A stretch of DNA of 10,227 nt from an uncultured Clostridium sp. GTDB taxonomy: Bacteria; Bacillota; Clostridia; Lachnospirales; Lachnospiraceae. Below the pieces are notes generated by a model. It was not told where the DNA came from and ran no database searches. It was given only the letters and a program-made list of their open reading frames with translations. Numbering within the stretch: position 1 is the first letter of the stretch; every line of letters starts with the position of its first letter. Shown here one piece after another: positions 1 to 6,881 of this stretch. Location: contig CALHQJ010000134.1 of assembly GCA_938036545.1 (NCBI GenBank), forward strand, positions 1 through 10,227, written 5' to 3'. Made by a program: the position numbers and the translations under genes.

Positions 1-755
1 ATCTCTTCTGTCATAAAATGAATCGTTACATCACTGCCCTGTGCCATCTCATAGCCATGTCCAAGTAATCCAAACCCAGTAACATCCGTACAACTGTGCA
101 CGTCATATTTTACCATAATATCTCTGGCATATTTATTGAGCTGTCTCATCTGATCATAAATCTTATCCATTACTTTTTGATCGATAAATTCAGCCTTTGC
201 TGATGTTGTTAAAATTCCAACTCCTAACGGTTTGGTCAAAATTAAAATATCTCCAGGTCTTGCCCCGCTGTTTGTCAAAAATTTTTGAGGATGTACAAAT
301 CCAGAAACAGATAAACCATATTTAGGCTCTTGATCGTGAATCGTATGTCCACCTGTGATGATCACTCCTGCTTCATATGCTTTTTTATAACCACCTCGTA
401 AAATTGCCTGAATGCTTTCTTTTGACATATCTTTTGTAACACACATGATATTTAAGGCAAGCTTTGGATCTGCTCCCATCGCATAAATATCACTGATCGC
501 ATTCACTGCTGCAATCTCTCCGAACATTTCCGGATCGTCAACGATCGGCGGGAAGAAATCCAATGTCTGAACAAGTGCTGTATTTTCATCAATTTTATAG
601 ACGGACGCATCATCACTTTTATCAAAACCAACTAATAACCGTTCATCTGATCTTGTTGGAATTCCGTCTAATAATTTTGCTAAAGTTCCAGCTCCAACTT
701 TTGCTCCACATCCTGCACACTGGGCGAGTTTTGTTAATTTCACTTCTGTTTCCAT
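1..755 (-). CDS. selD: Selenide, water dikinase (selenophosphate synthetase), 3' end cut by window edge
   Basis: SelD makes selenophosphate from selenide and ATP in the cytoplasm; this is the selenium donor for selenocysteine and selenouridine synthesis. About 251 residues are present; family members are near 345, so roughly the last 90 lie beyond the left edge. Visible marks are the N-terminal active-site loop AGCGAK with C16 and K19 (matching E. coli Cys17 and Lys20), the metal/ATP-binding SDDASVY segment (D49) and DF around D66, GGHTIHDQEPKYGLSVSG in the middle, and TDVTGFGLLGH near the cut end. The catalytic position is Cys (TGC), not an in-frame TGA selenocysteine codon. The start ATG at 753-755 is preceded by GGGAGG (765-770, minus strand) nine bases upstream. 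The gene lies 35 bases downstream of a MATE transporter fragment on the same strand, so its original promoter probably lay upstream of that gene. The identification is firm. Confidence 0.96.
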   Translation of the reverse strand, partial: METEVKLTKLAQCAGCGAKVGAGTLAKLLDGIPTRSDERLLVGFDKSDDASVYKIDENTALVQTLDFFPPIVDDPEMFGEIAAVNAISDIYAMGADPKLALNIMCVTKDMSKESIQAILRGGYKKAYEAGVIITGGHTIHDQEPKYGLSVSGFVHPQKFLTNSGARPGDILILTKPLGVGILTTSAKAEFIDQKVMDKIYDQMRQLNKYARDIMVKYDVHSCTDVTGFGLLGHGYEMAQGSDVTIHFMTEE

Positions 756-790
756 AGACCTTATCCTCCCGTAAATGTTCATGACCTCTC

Positions 791-1135
791 TTAAACATTA
801 TCTCTTGTTACATCTTTTAACCACTTGAAACTACGATATCTGATCAATGTGATCGGTACTTTGATTAATTCATCACTCATCAATAATACATAAACTGCCG
901 GCACACTCCAATGTAATACAAATGCAGCCAATGCTCCTAATAAAATCGAACATCCCCACATCGTTGATACATCCATGATCAAGCCAAACTTCGTATCGCC
1001 GCCAGATCGGAAGATTCCAACGACCATTGTTGTATTAAATGCCTGTGCGATCACAAAATAAGACATCACATAAAACATCATTTTCAGATAGTATCTTGCA
1101 GTTGCACTTAAGGATAAGAAAGAAATTACAACTGG
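791..1135 (-). pseudogene. MATE-family efflux transporter, C-terminal fragment only
   Basis: Reading on the minus strand from 1135 to the TAA at 791-793 gives about 114 codons that look like the last quarter of a MATE (multidrug and toxic compound extrusion) transporter. They include the MATE-like stretch AQAFNTTMVVGIFRSGGDT, then two hydrophobic helices and the short basic tail RSFKWLKDVTRDN. Full-length members are about 450 residues, so some 330 are missing. The ATG-ATG pair at 1076-1081 is the first Met, but family-like sequence (LSLSATARYYLK) continues upstream of it without a start, until an in-frame TAA at 1136-1138. No ribosome binding site precedes the ATG pair. The piece is therefore a remnant, or one side of an assembly join, and cannot make a working transporter. 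It probably once formed an operon with selD. Confidence 0.82.
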
Positions 1136-1172
1136 TTATATGAAAAAAATGTAAAAAATTCCCCATACGTAC

Positions 1173-1201
1173 TCGCCAATATCTGATAATTGTGGTATAC
1201 T
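1173..1201 (+). promoter_or_regulatory. Probable sigma-A promoter with extended -10
   Basis: A -10 box TATACT (1196-1201, five of six to TATAAT) carries an extended-10 TG one base upstream (TGG, 1193-1195). Seventeen bases further upstream is TCGCCA (1173-1178, four of six to TTGACA). Transcription would start near 1208, giving a leader of about 28 bases that ends in the AAGGGG ribosome binding site of the first gene. It is the only convincing promoter seen for the plus-strand run. The assignment rests on consensus matching alone. Confidence 0.6.
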
Positions 1202-1221
1202 AAATTGATAACTTATGGATA

Positions 1222-1227
1222 AAGGGG
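1222..1227 (+). promoter_or_regulatory. Ribosome binding site deciding the start at 1236
   Basis: AAGGGG lies eight bases before the ATG at 1236. The earlier in-frame ATG at 1215 has no purine-rich sequence in front of it and would sit within a few bases of the predicted transcription start. The site therefore favours the shorter, 141-residue product of the first gene. Confidence 0.6.
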
Positions 1228-1235
1228 CAAATTCT

Positions 1236-1661
1236 ATGCTGAACGAAGAAAAGATTAAGTTAATGACGGAAATTGCAATGTTTGAGAAGAAGAAAGGCAA
1301 GGATGTATTTCCTTATCATAAGTATTTTAAAAGCGATTATATCGGAAGCCGCGTGATGAGAAGTTTCTTTAATTACACTCTCTGCGCGCTGCTGTGCCTG
1401 CTGGTCTGGAGTCTTTATAATCTGGACAAAATTCTTAACGCTGTAGATTTTTACGAGCTGATAAAGCAGGGAGAACTGCTGGTTACCGTCTATCTGGCGG
1501 GGCTGGCCGTTTATTTGGGAATAACGGCTGCCATTGCGGCTTTCCGCTACCAGAATGCGTCTAAAGGAATGAGAGAATATGCAGCGAAGCTGCGGCGTCT
1601 GGAGAAGCGCTATGAGTTCCAGAGCAAGGCGAAAGAAATTAAGGAGGGCTCAAGGGTATGA
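1236..1661 (+). CDS. Uncharacterised small membrane protein with two helices and a C-terminal coiled coil
   Basis: I do not recognise a named family. The 141-residue product (start at 1236 chosen by its AAGGGG site; the ATG at 1215 would add seven residues) has a charged N-terminal region of about 40 residues, including a KKKGK cluster. Then come two likely transmembrane helices, about 44-63 and 81-102, joined by a short loop with acidic residues. The basic, amphipathic C-terminal stretch at about 108-136 (KGMREYAAKLRRLEKRYEF) is likely helical or coiled coil. Both ends are predicted cytoplasmic. Its TGA overlaps the ATG of the next gene (ATGA, 1658-1661), so the two are translationally coupled and may form a two-part membrane complex. 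It is the first gene after the promoter and lies two genes upstream of cdaA, which suggests, but does not show, a role in envelope homeostasis. Confidence 0.8.
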   Translation: MLNEEKIKLMTEIAMFEKKKGKDVFPYHKYFKSDYIGSRVMRSFFNYTLCALLCLLVWSLYNLDKILNAVDFYELIKQGELLVTVYLAGLAVYLGITAAIAAFRYQNASKGMREYAAKLRRLEKRYEFQSKAKEIKEGSRV

Positions 1662-2602
1662 CAGGGCTGCTGGTATTAAAGGAACGATTAAAAGAATTTT
1701 ACGGAAAATATGATATCTATATTGACCCGCTGTTTCATTTCGTATTTGGCCTGTCTGCCGTGCTGATTTTAAATGCCAATATTGGCTTTATGGCCAAGCT
1801 GTCCGGCCCCCTTGCCGCACTGGCAGCAGGCCTGATTTGCTCCTTTCTTCCCTACAGCGTCGGTTCTCTGCTGATCGCTTTGCTGATGCTGGTTCATCTG
1901 TTCAGCGCATCGATGGAAATCGCATTGATAGTAGGAGTGCTGGTGTTTATTATTATTCTGCTTTACTGTGGACTACAGCCAGGAAACAGCTTTTTGCTGG
2001 TGCTGACCCCAATGATGTTTTTCCTGAATGTGCCATATGTGGTGCCTCTTCTGGTAGGACTGACGGGAAGCCTGACGGCGGTAATTCCCGTATCGTTAGG
2101 TGCCTTTATGTACTATATTCTGCTGTATATCAAACAGAATGTGGGAGCACTGACGGGAACGGCGGCAGCTGCCGACATTACCCAGAAATACGGACAGATT
2201 ATGAAAAGCATGCTTTCCAATCAGACAGCTCTTGTAATGATCGGAGCCTTTGCGCTGAGCATTGTGGTAGTTTATCTGATTAAACGGCTGTCCATTGATT
2301 ATTCCTGGTATCTGGCCATTGCCGCAGGAGTTATCGCCCAGCTGGCCGTAATTTTTATGGGAGACGTTCTGTTTTCTGTTTCCGTGCCTCTGGGAGCTAT
2401 GGTAGCTGGAATGTTGATTTCCGTGCTGATTGCTTTGGTATATACATTTTTTGCATTTACAGTAGATTACAGCAGGACGGAATATCTGCAGTACGAAGAC
2501 GATGATTATTATTACTATGTAAAAGCCGTGCCGAAGATGGCAGTGACGGCTCCGGATGTAAAAGTCCAGAAGATTAACAGCAGAAAAAAGAGAGCAGAAT
2601 GA
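1658..2602 (+). CDS. Uncharacterised polytopic membrane protein with acidic/tyrosine-rich cytoplasmic tail
   Basis: The product has 314 residues and I cannot name its function. After a charged N-terminal stretch (1-24) come about eight hydrophobic segments, near residues 26-44, 50-66, 68-84, 87-104, 127-157 (possibly two helices), 190-208, 216-234 and 240-266. A hydrophilic loop of about 30 residues (159-188) lies between the two helix groups. The C-terminus is a soluble tail with the striking run EDDDYYYYVKAVPK (280-293), then a basic end (SRKKRAE). No ABC ATPase, signal sequence or catalytic motif is visible, and similarity to a transporter permease is only general. Its start overlaps the stop of the preceding small membrane protein by four bases, and cdaA begins 36 bases downstream with its own strong ribosome binding site. 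Co-expression with that pair is likely, so a link to c-di-AMP or envelope control is a reasonable inference, no more. Confidence 0.82.
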   Translation: MTGLLVLKERLKEFYGKYDIYIDPLFHFVFGLSAVLILNANIGFMAKLSGPLAALAAGLICSFLPYSVGSLLIALLMLVHLFSASMEIALIVGVLVFIIILLYCGLQPGNSFLLVLTPMMFFLNVPYVVPLLVGLTGSLTAVIPVSLGAFMYYILLYIKQNVGALTGTAAAADITQKYGQIMKSMLSNQTALVMIGAFALSIVVVYLIKRLSIDYSWYLAIAAGVIAQLAVIFMGDVLFSVSVPLGAMVAGMLISVLIALVYTFFAFTVDYSRTEYLQYEDDDYYYYVKAVPKMAVTAPDVKVQKINSRKKRAE

Positions 2603-2638
2603 TAGACAGGGATTCTAAAAAGGAGGTGCGGTATAAAA

Positions 2639-3517
2639 ATGGCAGATTTGTTAAATGGTTTATATAGCTGGATTACATTTTTACCGAGAATGACCTTTGC
2701 GAATCTGATAGAGATTGTAATACTTTCCGTTCTGATTTATGAAATATTAGTTTGGATTAAAAACACAAGAGCCTGGACTCTTCTTAGAGGCCTTGTGGTG
2801 ATTTTAGGTTTTGCCCTGTTTGCAGAGCTGTTTAAATTAAATATTATTTTATGGATTCTGGAAAAATCCTTAACAATTGCTGTAACAGCGCTGATTATTA
2901 TCTTTCAGCCGGAGCTTAGAAAAGCATTGGAACAGCTGGGAAGCCGGAATCTGCTGAACAATATTTTATCTATTGACGATAAGAAATCAGAACAGAAATT
3001 TACCGATAAGACGATTAATGAGCTGGTAAAGGCAACCTTCGAAATGGCTAAGGTCAAGACAGGAGCTTTGATGGTAATCGGCCGCAGCGTCCCTCTGAAG
3101 GAAATTGAGCGGACCGGCATTGAGGTAGACGGCCTGGTAACCAGCCAGCTGTTAATTAATATTTTTGAACATAATACGCCGCTGCACGATGGAGCAGTAG
3201 TCATTCAGGGAAACCGTGTGACAGCAGCTACCTGTTATCTGCCCTTGTCAGACAACATGAATATCAGCAAGGAGTTAGGAACCAGGCACAGGGCGGCAGT
3301 GGGGATCAGCGAAGTGACAGACGCCCTGACCATTGTAGTATCGGAAGAGACCGGCAGGGTATCGGTTGCCCAGGAAGGAAAGCTGGAACAGATTGGAAGC
3401 GGCGATCACCTTAGAAGCATCCTGAGGGCCGTTAACGGAGAAGAAAAGGAAGCGCCGATGAACCGGTTTAAGATTTGGAAGGGAAGGCTGAAAAATGAAA
3501 GAACGATTAAAGAGTAA
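2639..3517 (+). CDS. cdaA: Membrane-bound diadenylate cyclase (CdaA type, DisA_N domain)
   Basis: This enzyme joins two ATP into the second messenger c-di-AMP, which controls potassium and osmolyte uptake and cell-wall homeostasis in Firmicutes. The 292-residue protein has the usual layout: three N-terminal transmembrane helices (about 23-40, 48-66, 69-89), a linker helix, then the DisA_N cyclase domain (about 120-265). The catalytic signatures are present: DGA at 184-186 within HDGAVVI, and RHRAA at 216-220, followed by SEETG at 235-239. The length is close to B. subtilis CdaA (about 273) with a slightly longer basic tail. The start at 2639 follows an excellent AAGGAGGTG site. The gene overlaps the start of cdaR by 23 bases, the typical pairing. 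All motifs needed for activity appear intact. Confidence 0.97.
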   Translation: MADLLNGLYSWITFLPRMTFANLIEIVILSVLIYEILVWIKNTRAWTLLRGLVVILGFALFAELFKLNIILWILEKSLTIAVTALIIIFQPELRKALEQLGSRNLLNNILSIDDKKSEQKFTDKTINELVKATFEMAKVKTGALMVIGRSVPLKEIERTGIEVDGLVTSQLLINIFEHNTPLHDGAVVIQGNRVTAATCYLPLSDNMNISKELGTRHRAAVGISEVTDALTIVVSEETGRVSVAQEGKLEQIGSGDHLRSILRAVNGEEKEAPMNRFKIWKGRLKNERTIKE

Positions 3518-4862
3518 TCTGGGCCTGAAAATCCTGTCAGTGTTCCTTGGTTTTTTCGTGTGGCTGCTGGTTGTCAATGTTTCTGACCCAAAGCAGAGCG
3601 GAGAGAGGACCGTTCAGCTTGAAATTATCAATGATGACGTGCTGACAGGCGCAGGCCTTACGTATGAGCTGGCAGAAAAAAGCTCTGTAACCATTGATTA
3701 TACAGTGCATATGCGGGACAGCTCTCAAATACAGGCTTCAGATTTTCGGGCATATATAGATTTGGCAGACTGCAACGTGCTGGGTGCCGTTCCGGTCCGC
3801 CTGGAAATATTAAACAACAAAGACCGGGTTACAGATGTAGAAGCCAACCCCAGCGTAGTTCATGTGGTGACAGAGCCTCTTCAGAGGAAGGAATTTCCGC
3901 TGAAAGTAGACATGAAGGGCGAAGCCGGAAAGGGATATGAGATTAACGGCTATACTACAGGTGTGGACACAGTATGGGTCAGCGGTCCGGAGTCCCTGGT
4001 AGGTCAGATTACTGCTGTGGGGATTGAAGTGGATGTAGACGGTGCAGAGGAAGATGTAACGGGAACTGCAGGTCCAATTTTATATGATGCCAATGGCAAT
4101 CCATTGAATTTAGGAGATCGGGTCAGCCTGGATCAGACTGAGATTGATTATTCGTTACAGATATTAAAGGTCCGCCAGCTGGCTTTAGACTTTGAGGTGG
4201 GAGGCAATGTAGCGGAGGGCTACCGATTTACCGGAATTGAGTGCGATACCAAAACCATTTCCGTAGTGGGACTGCGTTCCCAGCTTGCATCCATTACCAG
4301 CGTAACGATCCCGTCTTCTGTATTGAATGTGGAAGGAATGACAGGAGGAAAGACGGTAGAGGTAGACGTAAGCCAGTATCTGCCGGAGGGAGTGCGGATG
4401 GTAACGGATACGGGAGATACGACGATTCATATTCAGCTGGATGTGGAGAAGCTGTCTTCCAAAGAATATACCATTGACGCCGGCGATATTGAACTGGTAG
4501 GAAGCAATGGAGAATATGAATACACATTTGTACCGGATGAGCTGGAGGTAACCGTTGAAGGCCTGGGTGAAGATCTGGACAGCCTTTCTTCCGATGACAT
4601 TAAGGCGTCTGCAGACGTTTCCGGAATGGAAGCAGGCGAGCATCAGGCGGTTATTACGTTTGAGGAACTGGAACATGGCTATGAGATTGTAGAATATACA
4701 CCAATGGCGGTAAGGGTGACGGCAGACACCCAGTTTGTAGACCCTGGCGAAGATTTGGATACAGGAAGCCAGGCTGGCTCGAAGACAGAAGAAGGAGACA
4801 GCCAAACAGAAGACGAGACGGAAGCGGGAAAACGTTCTGCTTCCAGAACAACAGTAAATTAA
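3495..4862 (+). CDS. cdaR: CdaA regulatory protein, membrane-anchored with YbbR domains
   Basis: CdaR proteins sit in the membrane with their YbbR domains outside the cell and modulate the activity of the partner cyclase CdaA. The 455-residue product has a short basic cytoplasmic N-terminus, one transmembrane helix (about 12-28, ending in FVWLLVVNV) and then about four YbbR-like beta-rich repeats, near residues 38-126, 130-222, 225-315 and 320-409. Typical repeat features are VxVxGPESLVGQI (162-172) and the related VVGLRSQLASI (257-267). A last stretch of about 40 residues (415-455) is hydrophilic, rich in Glu, Asp, Ser and Thr, and probably disordered. The start ATG at 3495 lies inside the end of cdaA and has GGAAGG-type purines just upstream, indicating coupled translation. 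In B. subtilis the next gene is glmM; here it is ptsH, 13 bases downstream. Confidence 0.93.
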   Translation: MKERLKSNLGLKILSVFLGFFVWLLVVNVSDPKQSGERTVQLEIINDDVLTGAGLTYELAEKSSVTIDYTVHMRDSSQIQASDFRAYIDLADCNVLGAVPVRLEILNNKDRVTDVEANPSVVHVVTEPLQRKEFPLKVDMKGEAGKGYEINGYTTGVDTVWVSGPESLVGQITAVGIEVDVDGAEEDVTGTAGPILYDANGNPLNLGDRVSLDQTEIDYSLQILKVRQLALDFEVGGNVAEGYRFTGIECDTKTISVVGLRSQLASITSVTIPSSVLNVEGMTGGKTVEVDVSQYLPEGVRMVTDTGDTTIHIQLDVEKLSSKEYTIDAGDIELVGSNGEYEYTFVPDELEVTVEGLGEDLDSLSSDDIKASADVSGMEAGEHQAVITFEELEHGYEIVEYTPMAVRVTADTQFVDPGEDLDTGSQAGSKTEEGDSQTEDETEAGKRSASRTTVN

Positions 4863-4875
4863 AGGAAGTTACAGA

Positions 4876-5139
4876 ATGGTTAAAGCAAAAGCATTGATAA
4901 AGAATCCAACAGGACTTCACCTTCGTCCTGCTGGGATTTTGTGCAAAGAAGCGCTGAAATTTCAGTCTTCGATTAATTTTAAGTTCCGCAATTCTACCAA
5001 TAATGCCAAAAGCGTATTAAGCGTGCTGGGGGCATGCGTAAAAAGCGGAGATGAGATTGAATTTATCTGTGAAGGGGCAGATGAAGACGCCGCTCTGGCG
5101 GCTATGCTAAAAGCCGTAGAAGACGGACTGGGAGAATAA
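4876..5139 (+). CDS. ptsH: Phosphocarrier protein HPr
   Basis: HPr carries phosphate from Enzyme I to the sugar-specific IIA proteins of the phosphotransferase system. The 87-residue product has the normal size. The active-site histidine is H15 in GLHLRPAG (13-20), and the regulatory serine is S46 in NNAKSVLSVLG (42-52), the site used by HPr kinase/phosphorylase for catabolite control in Firmicutes. The residue after H15 is Leu instead of the more common Ala; from memory, HLRPAG is a common clostridial variant. An AAAGGAAG site precedes the ATG. The gene lies 13 bases after cdaR and 26 before ptsI. With both His15 and Ser46 present this is a full HPr, not a Crh-type regulator lacking the histidine. 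Confidence 0.96.
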   Translation: MVKAKALIKNPTGLHLRPAGILCKEALKFQSSINFKFRNSTNNAKSVLSVLGACVKSGDEIEFICEGADEDAALAAMLKAVEDGLGE

Positions 5140-5165
5140 ATAAGAATCATGGAGGTAAGGGTATT

Positions 5166-6878
5166 ATGTATCATGGAACAAACGCTTCGGCAGGTATTGG
5201 TATCGGAAGAGCAGCAATCGTAGAGGATGTTCAGCTGATTATCAAGAAAGAAACCGTTGCTGATCCACAGGCAGAGGTGAAACGCTTTCAGGCGGCTCTG
5301 GAACAGAGCATCAAAGACACAGGAGCACTGGCTGCTGATTTGGCAACCCGTGTTGGTGAAAAAGAGGCAGAGATTTTAAACGGCCACTTAATGTTGCTGT
5401 CCGATCCCATGCTGACAGGAGAAATCGAAAACGCCATCCGGAATGAAAGTGTAAACAGCGAATATGCCATTGAGCAGACCTGCAATATGTATGCAGATAT
5501 GTTTGCTTCTATGGGAGACGAGCTGATGCAGCAGAGAGCTACGGATATGCGGGATATTAAGACACGTATGCAGAAAGTGTTAATGGGAGCAGAATCTGTG
5601 GATATTGCATCACTTCCGGCAGGTACAGTCATTGTAGCAAAGGATTTGACTCCATCTATGACTGCGGGCATTAATCCTCAGAATGTAGTAGGTATTGTAA
5701 CGGAATTAGGCGGAAGAACCTCTCACAGCGCAATTTTGGCAAGAGCACTGGAAATTCCGGCAGTAGTTGCAGTAGCAGATATTTTAAATCAGGTTAAAAA
5801 TGGAGATGAAATCGTCTTAGACGGCTCTGACGGAAGTGTATTTGTAAATCCGGAAGCAGCGGTAAAAACAGAATACGAGACGAAAAGAGAGGTATTCTTA
5901 AAAGAAAAGAAAGAACTGGAGCAGTATATTGGAAAACCTACTGTAACCAGGGACGGCGTTCACGTAGAACTGGTTGCAAATATCGGCAAACCAGAGGATG
6001 TAGACAAGGTTCTCCAGTATGATGGAGAAGGTGTAGGCCTGTTCCGTACAGAGTTTTTATTTATGGATCGGACTTGTATGCCGACAGAGGAGGAACAGTT
6101 TGAGGCCTATAAGAAGGTGGCAGTTGCTTTAAACGGCAAACCAGTGATTATTCGTACCCTGGATATTGGCGGTGATAAGGAAATCCCGTATATGGGACTG
6201 GAAAAAGATGAAAATCCATTCCTGGGTTACCGTGCAGTCCGTTTCTGCCTGGACAGAAAAGAAGATATTTACAAGCCGCAGCTTCGTGCTCTTTTACGTG
6301 CCAGCGCCTTTGGAAACATCAAGATCATGGTTCCGCTGGTAACCTGTATTGATGAGCTTCGGGAAGTAAAAGCAATCATTGGAGAACTGAAAGCAGAACT
6401 GGATGAGGCCGGCATTGCTTACAACAAAGATATCCAGGTAGGAATTATGGTAGAGACGGCAGCGGCCTCTCTGATTGCAGATATTTTTGCAAAAGAAGCA
6501 GACTTCTTCAGCATCGGAACCAATGATTTGACCCAGTACACCATGTCTGTAGACCGTGGAAACGACAAGGTTTCCTACCTGTACTCTCCGTTAAATCCGG
6601 CTGTATTAAGAAGCATTCAGAGAATCATTGCCTGCGGACGGGAAGCAGGAATCATGGTAGGCATGTGCGGAGAGGCAGCCAGCGATCCGCTGATGATTCC
6701 GCTGTTACTGGCATTTGGCTTAAACGAGTTCAGCATGAGCGCTTCTGCCATCTTAAAGTCCAGAAAGCTGATTACCGGCTACAGCATTGAGGAGCTTCAG
6801 GCAGTTGCCCAGCAGGCCATGAGCTTTGCAACAGAAAAAGAAGTATCTGATTTTATGAAAAAATTTGTGGAGCAGTAA
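5166..6878 (+). CDS. ptsI: Phosphoenolpyruvate-protein phosphotransferase (PTS Enzyme I)
   Basis: Enzyme I takes phosphate from PEP and passes it to HPr, starting the sugar phosphotransferase relay in the cytoplasm. The 570-residue protein matches the family length. Domains in order are an N-terminal swivelling and HPr-binding region (about 1-230) with the phospho-histidine H187 in GGRTSHSAILAR (182-193), and a PEP-binding TIM-barrel domain (about 255-550). Signatures in the second domain are EGVGLFRTEFLFMDR (288-302), IIRTLDIGGDK (328-338), FFSIGTNDLTQY (448-459) and the active-site cysteine C501 in GMCGEAASDP. GGAGGTAAGG precedes the ATG at 5166. It follows ptsH by 26 bases, and the polymerase-like gene starts three bases after its stop. 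All catalytic residues looked for are present. Confidence 0.98.
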   Translation: MYHGTNASAGIGIGRAAIVEDVQLIIKKETVADPQAEVKRFQAALEQSIKDTGALAADLATRVGEKEAEILNGHLMLLSDPMLTGEIENAIRNESVNSEYAIEQTCNMYADMFASMGDELMQQRATDMRDIKTRMQKVLMGAESVDIASLPAGTVIVAKDLTPSMTAGINPQNVVGIVTELGGRTSHSAILARALEIPAVVAVADILNQVKNGDEIVLDGSDGSVFVNPEAAVKTEYETKREVFLKEKKELEQYIGKPTVTRDGVHVELVANIGKPEDVDKVLQYDGEGVGLFRTEFLFMDRTCMPTEEEQFEAYKKVAVALNGKPVIIRTLDIGGDKEIPYMGLEKDENPFLGYRAVRFCLDRKEDIYKPQLRALLRASAFGNIKIMVPLVTCIDELREVKAIIGELKAELDEAGIAYNKDIQVGIMVETAAASLIADIFAKEADFFSIGTNDLTQYTMSVDRGNDKVSYLYSPLNPAVLRSIQRIIACGREAGIMVGMCGEAASDPLMIPLLLAFGLNEFSMSASAILKSRKLITGYSIEELQAVAQQAMSFATEKEVSDFMKKFVEQ

Positions 6879-6881
6879 TAC

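Noticed and set aside
711..755. Selenocysteine (in-frame TGA) in the SelD active-site loop
   Set aside because: The codon at the catalytic position is TGC for cysteine, and no in-frame TGA occurs in the visible part.
791..1081. A complete 96-residue gene starting at the ATG-ATG pair at 1076-1081
   Set aside because: MATE-like sequence continues in frame upstream of the Met to 1135 and no ribosome binding site is seen, so this is a remnant and not a small gene.
1215..1235. Earlier in-frame ATG at 1215 as start of the first plus-strand gene
   Set aside because: It has no ribosome binding site and lies about seven bases after the predicted transcription start; the ATG at 1236 has AAGGGG at good spacing.
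1837..2283. Plus-strand 148-codon frame inside the large membrane protein gene
   Set aside because: Low-complexity, cysteine- and arginine-rich product without a ribosome binding site; it is an out-of-frame shadow of the membrane protein.
4185..4805. Long minus-strand open frame (206 codons) opposite cdaR
   Set aside because: Cysteine-, arginine- and tyrosine-rich translation with no recognisable domain; it is the shadow of a clear YbbR-repeat gene.
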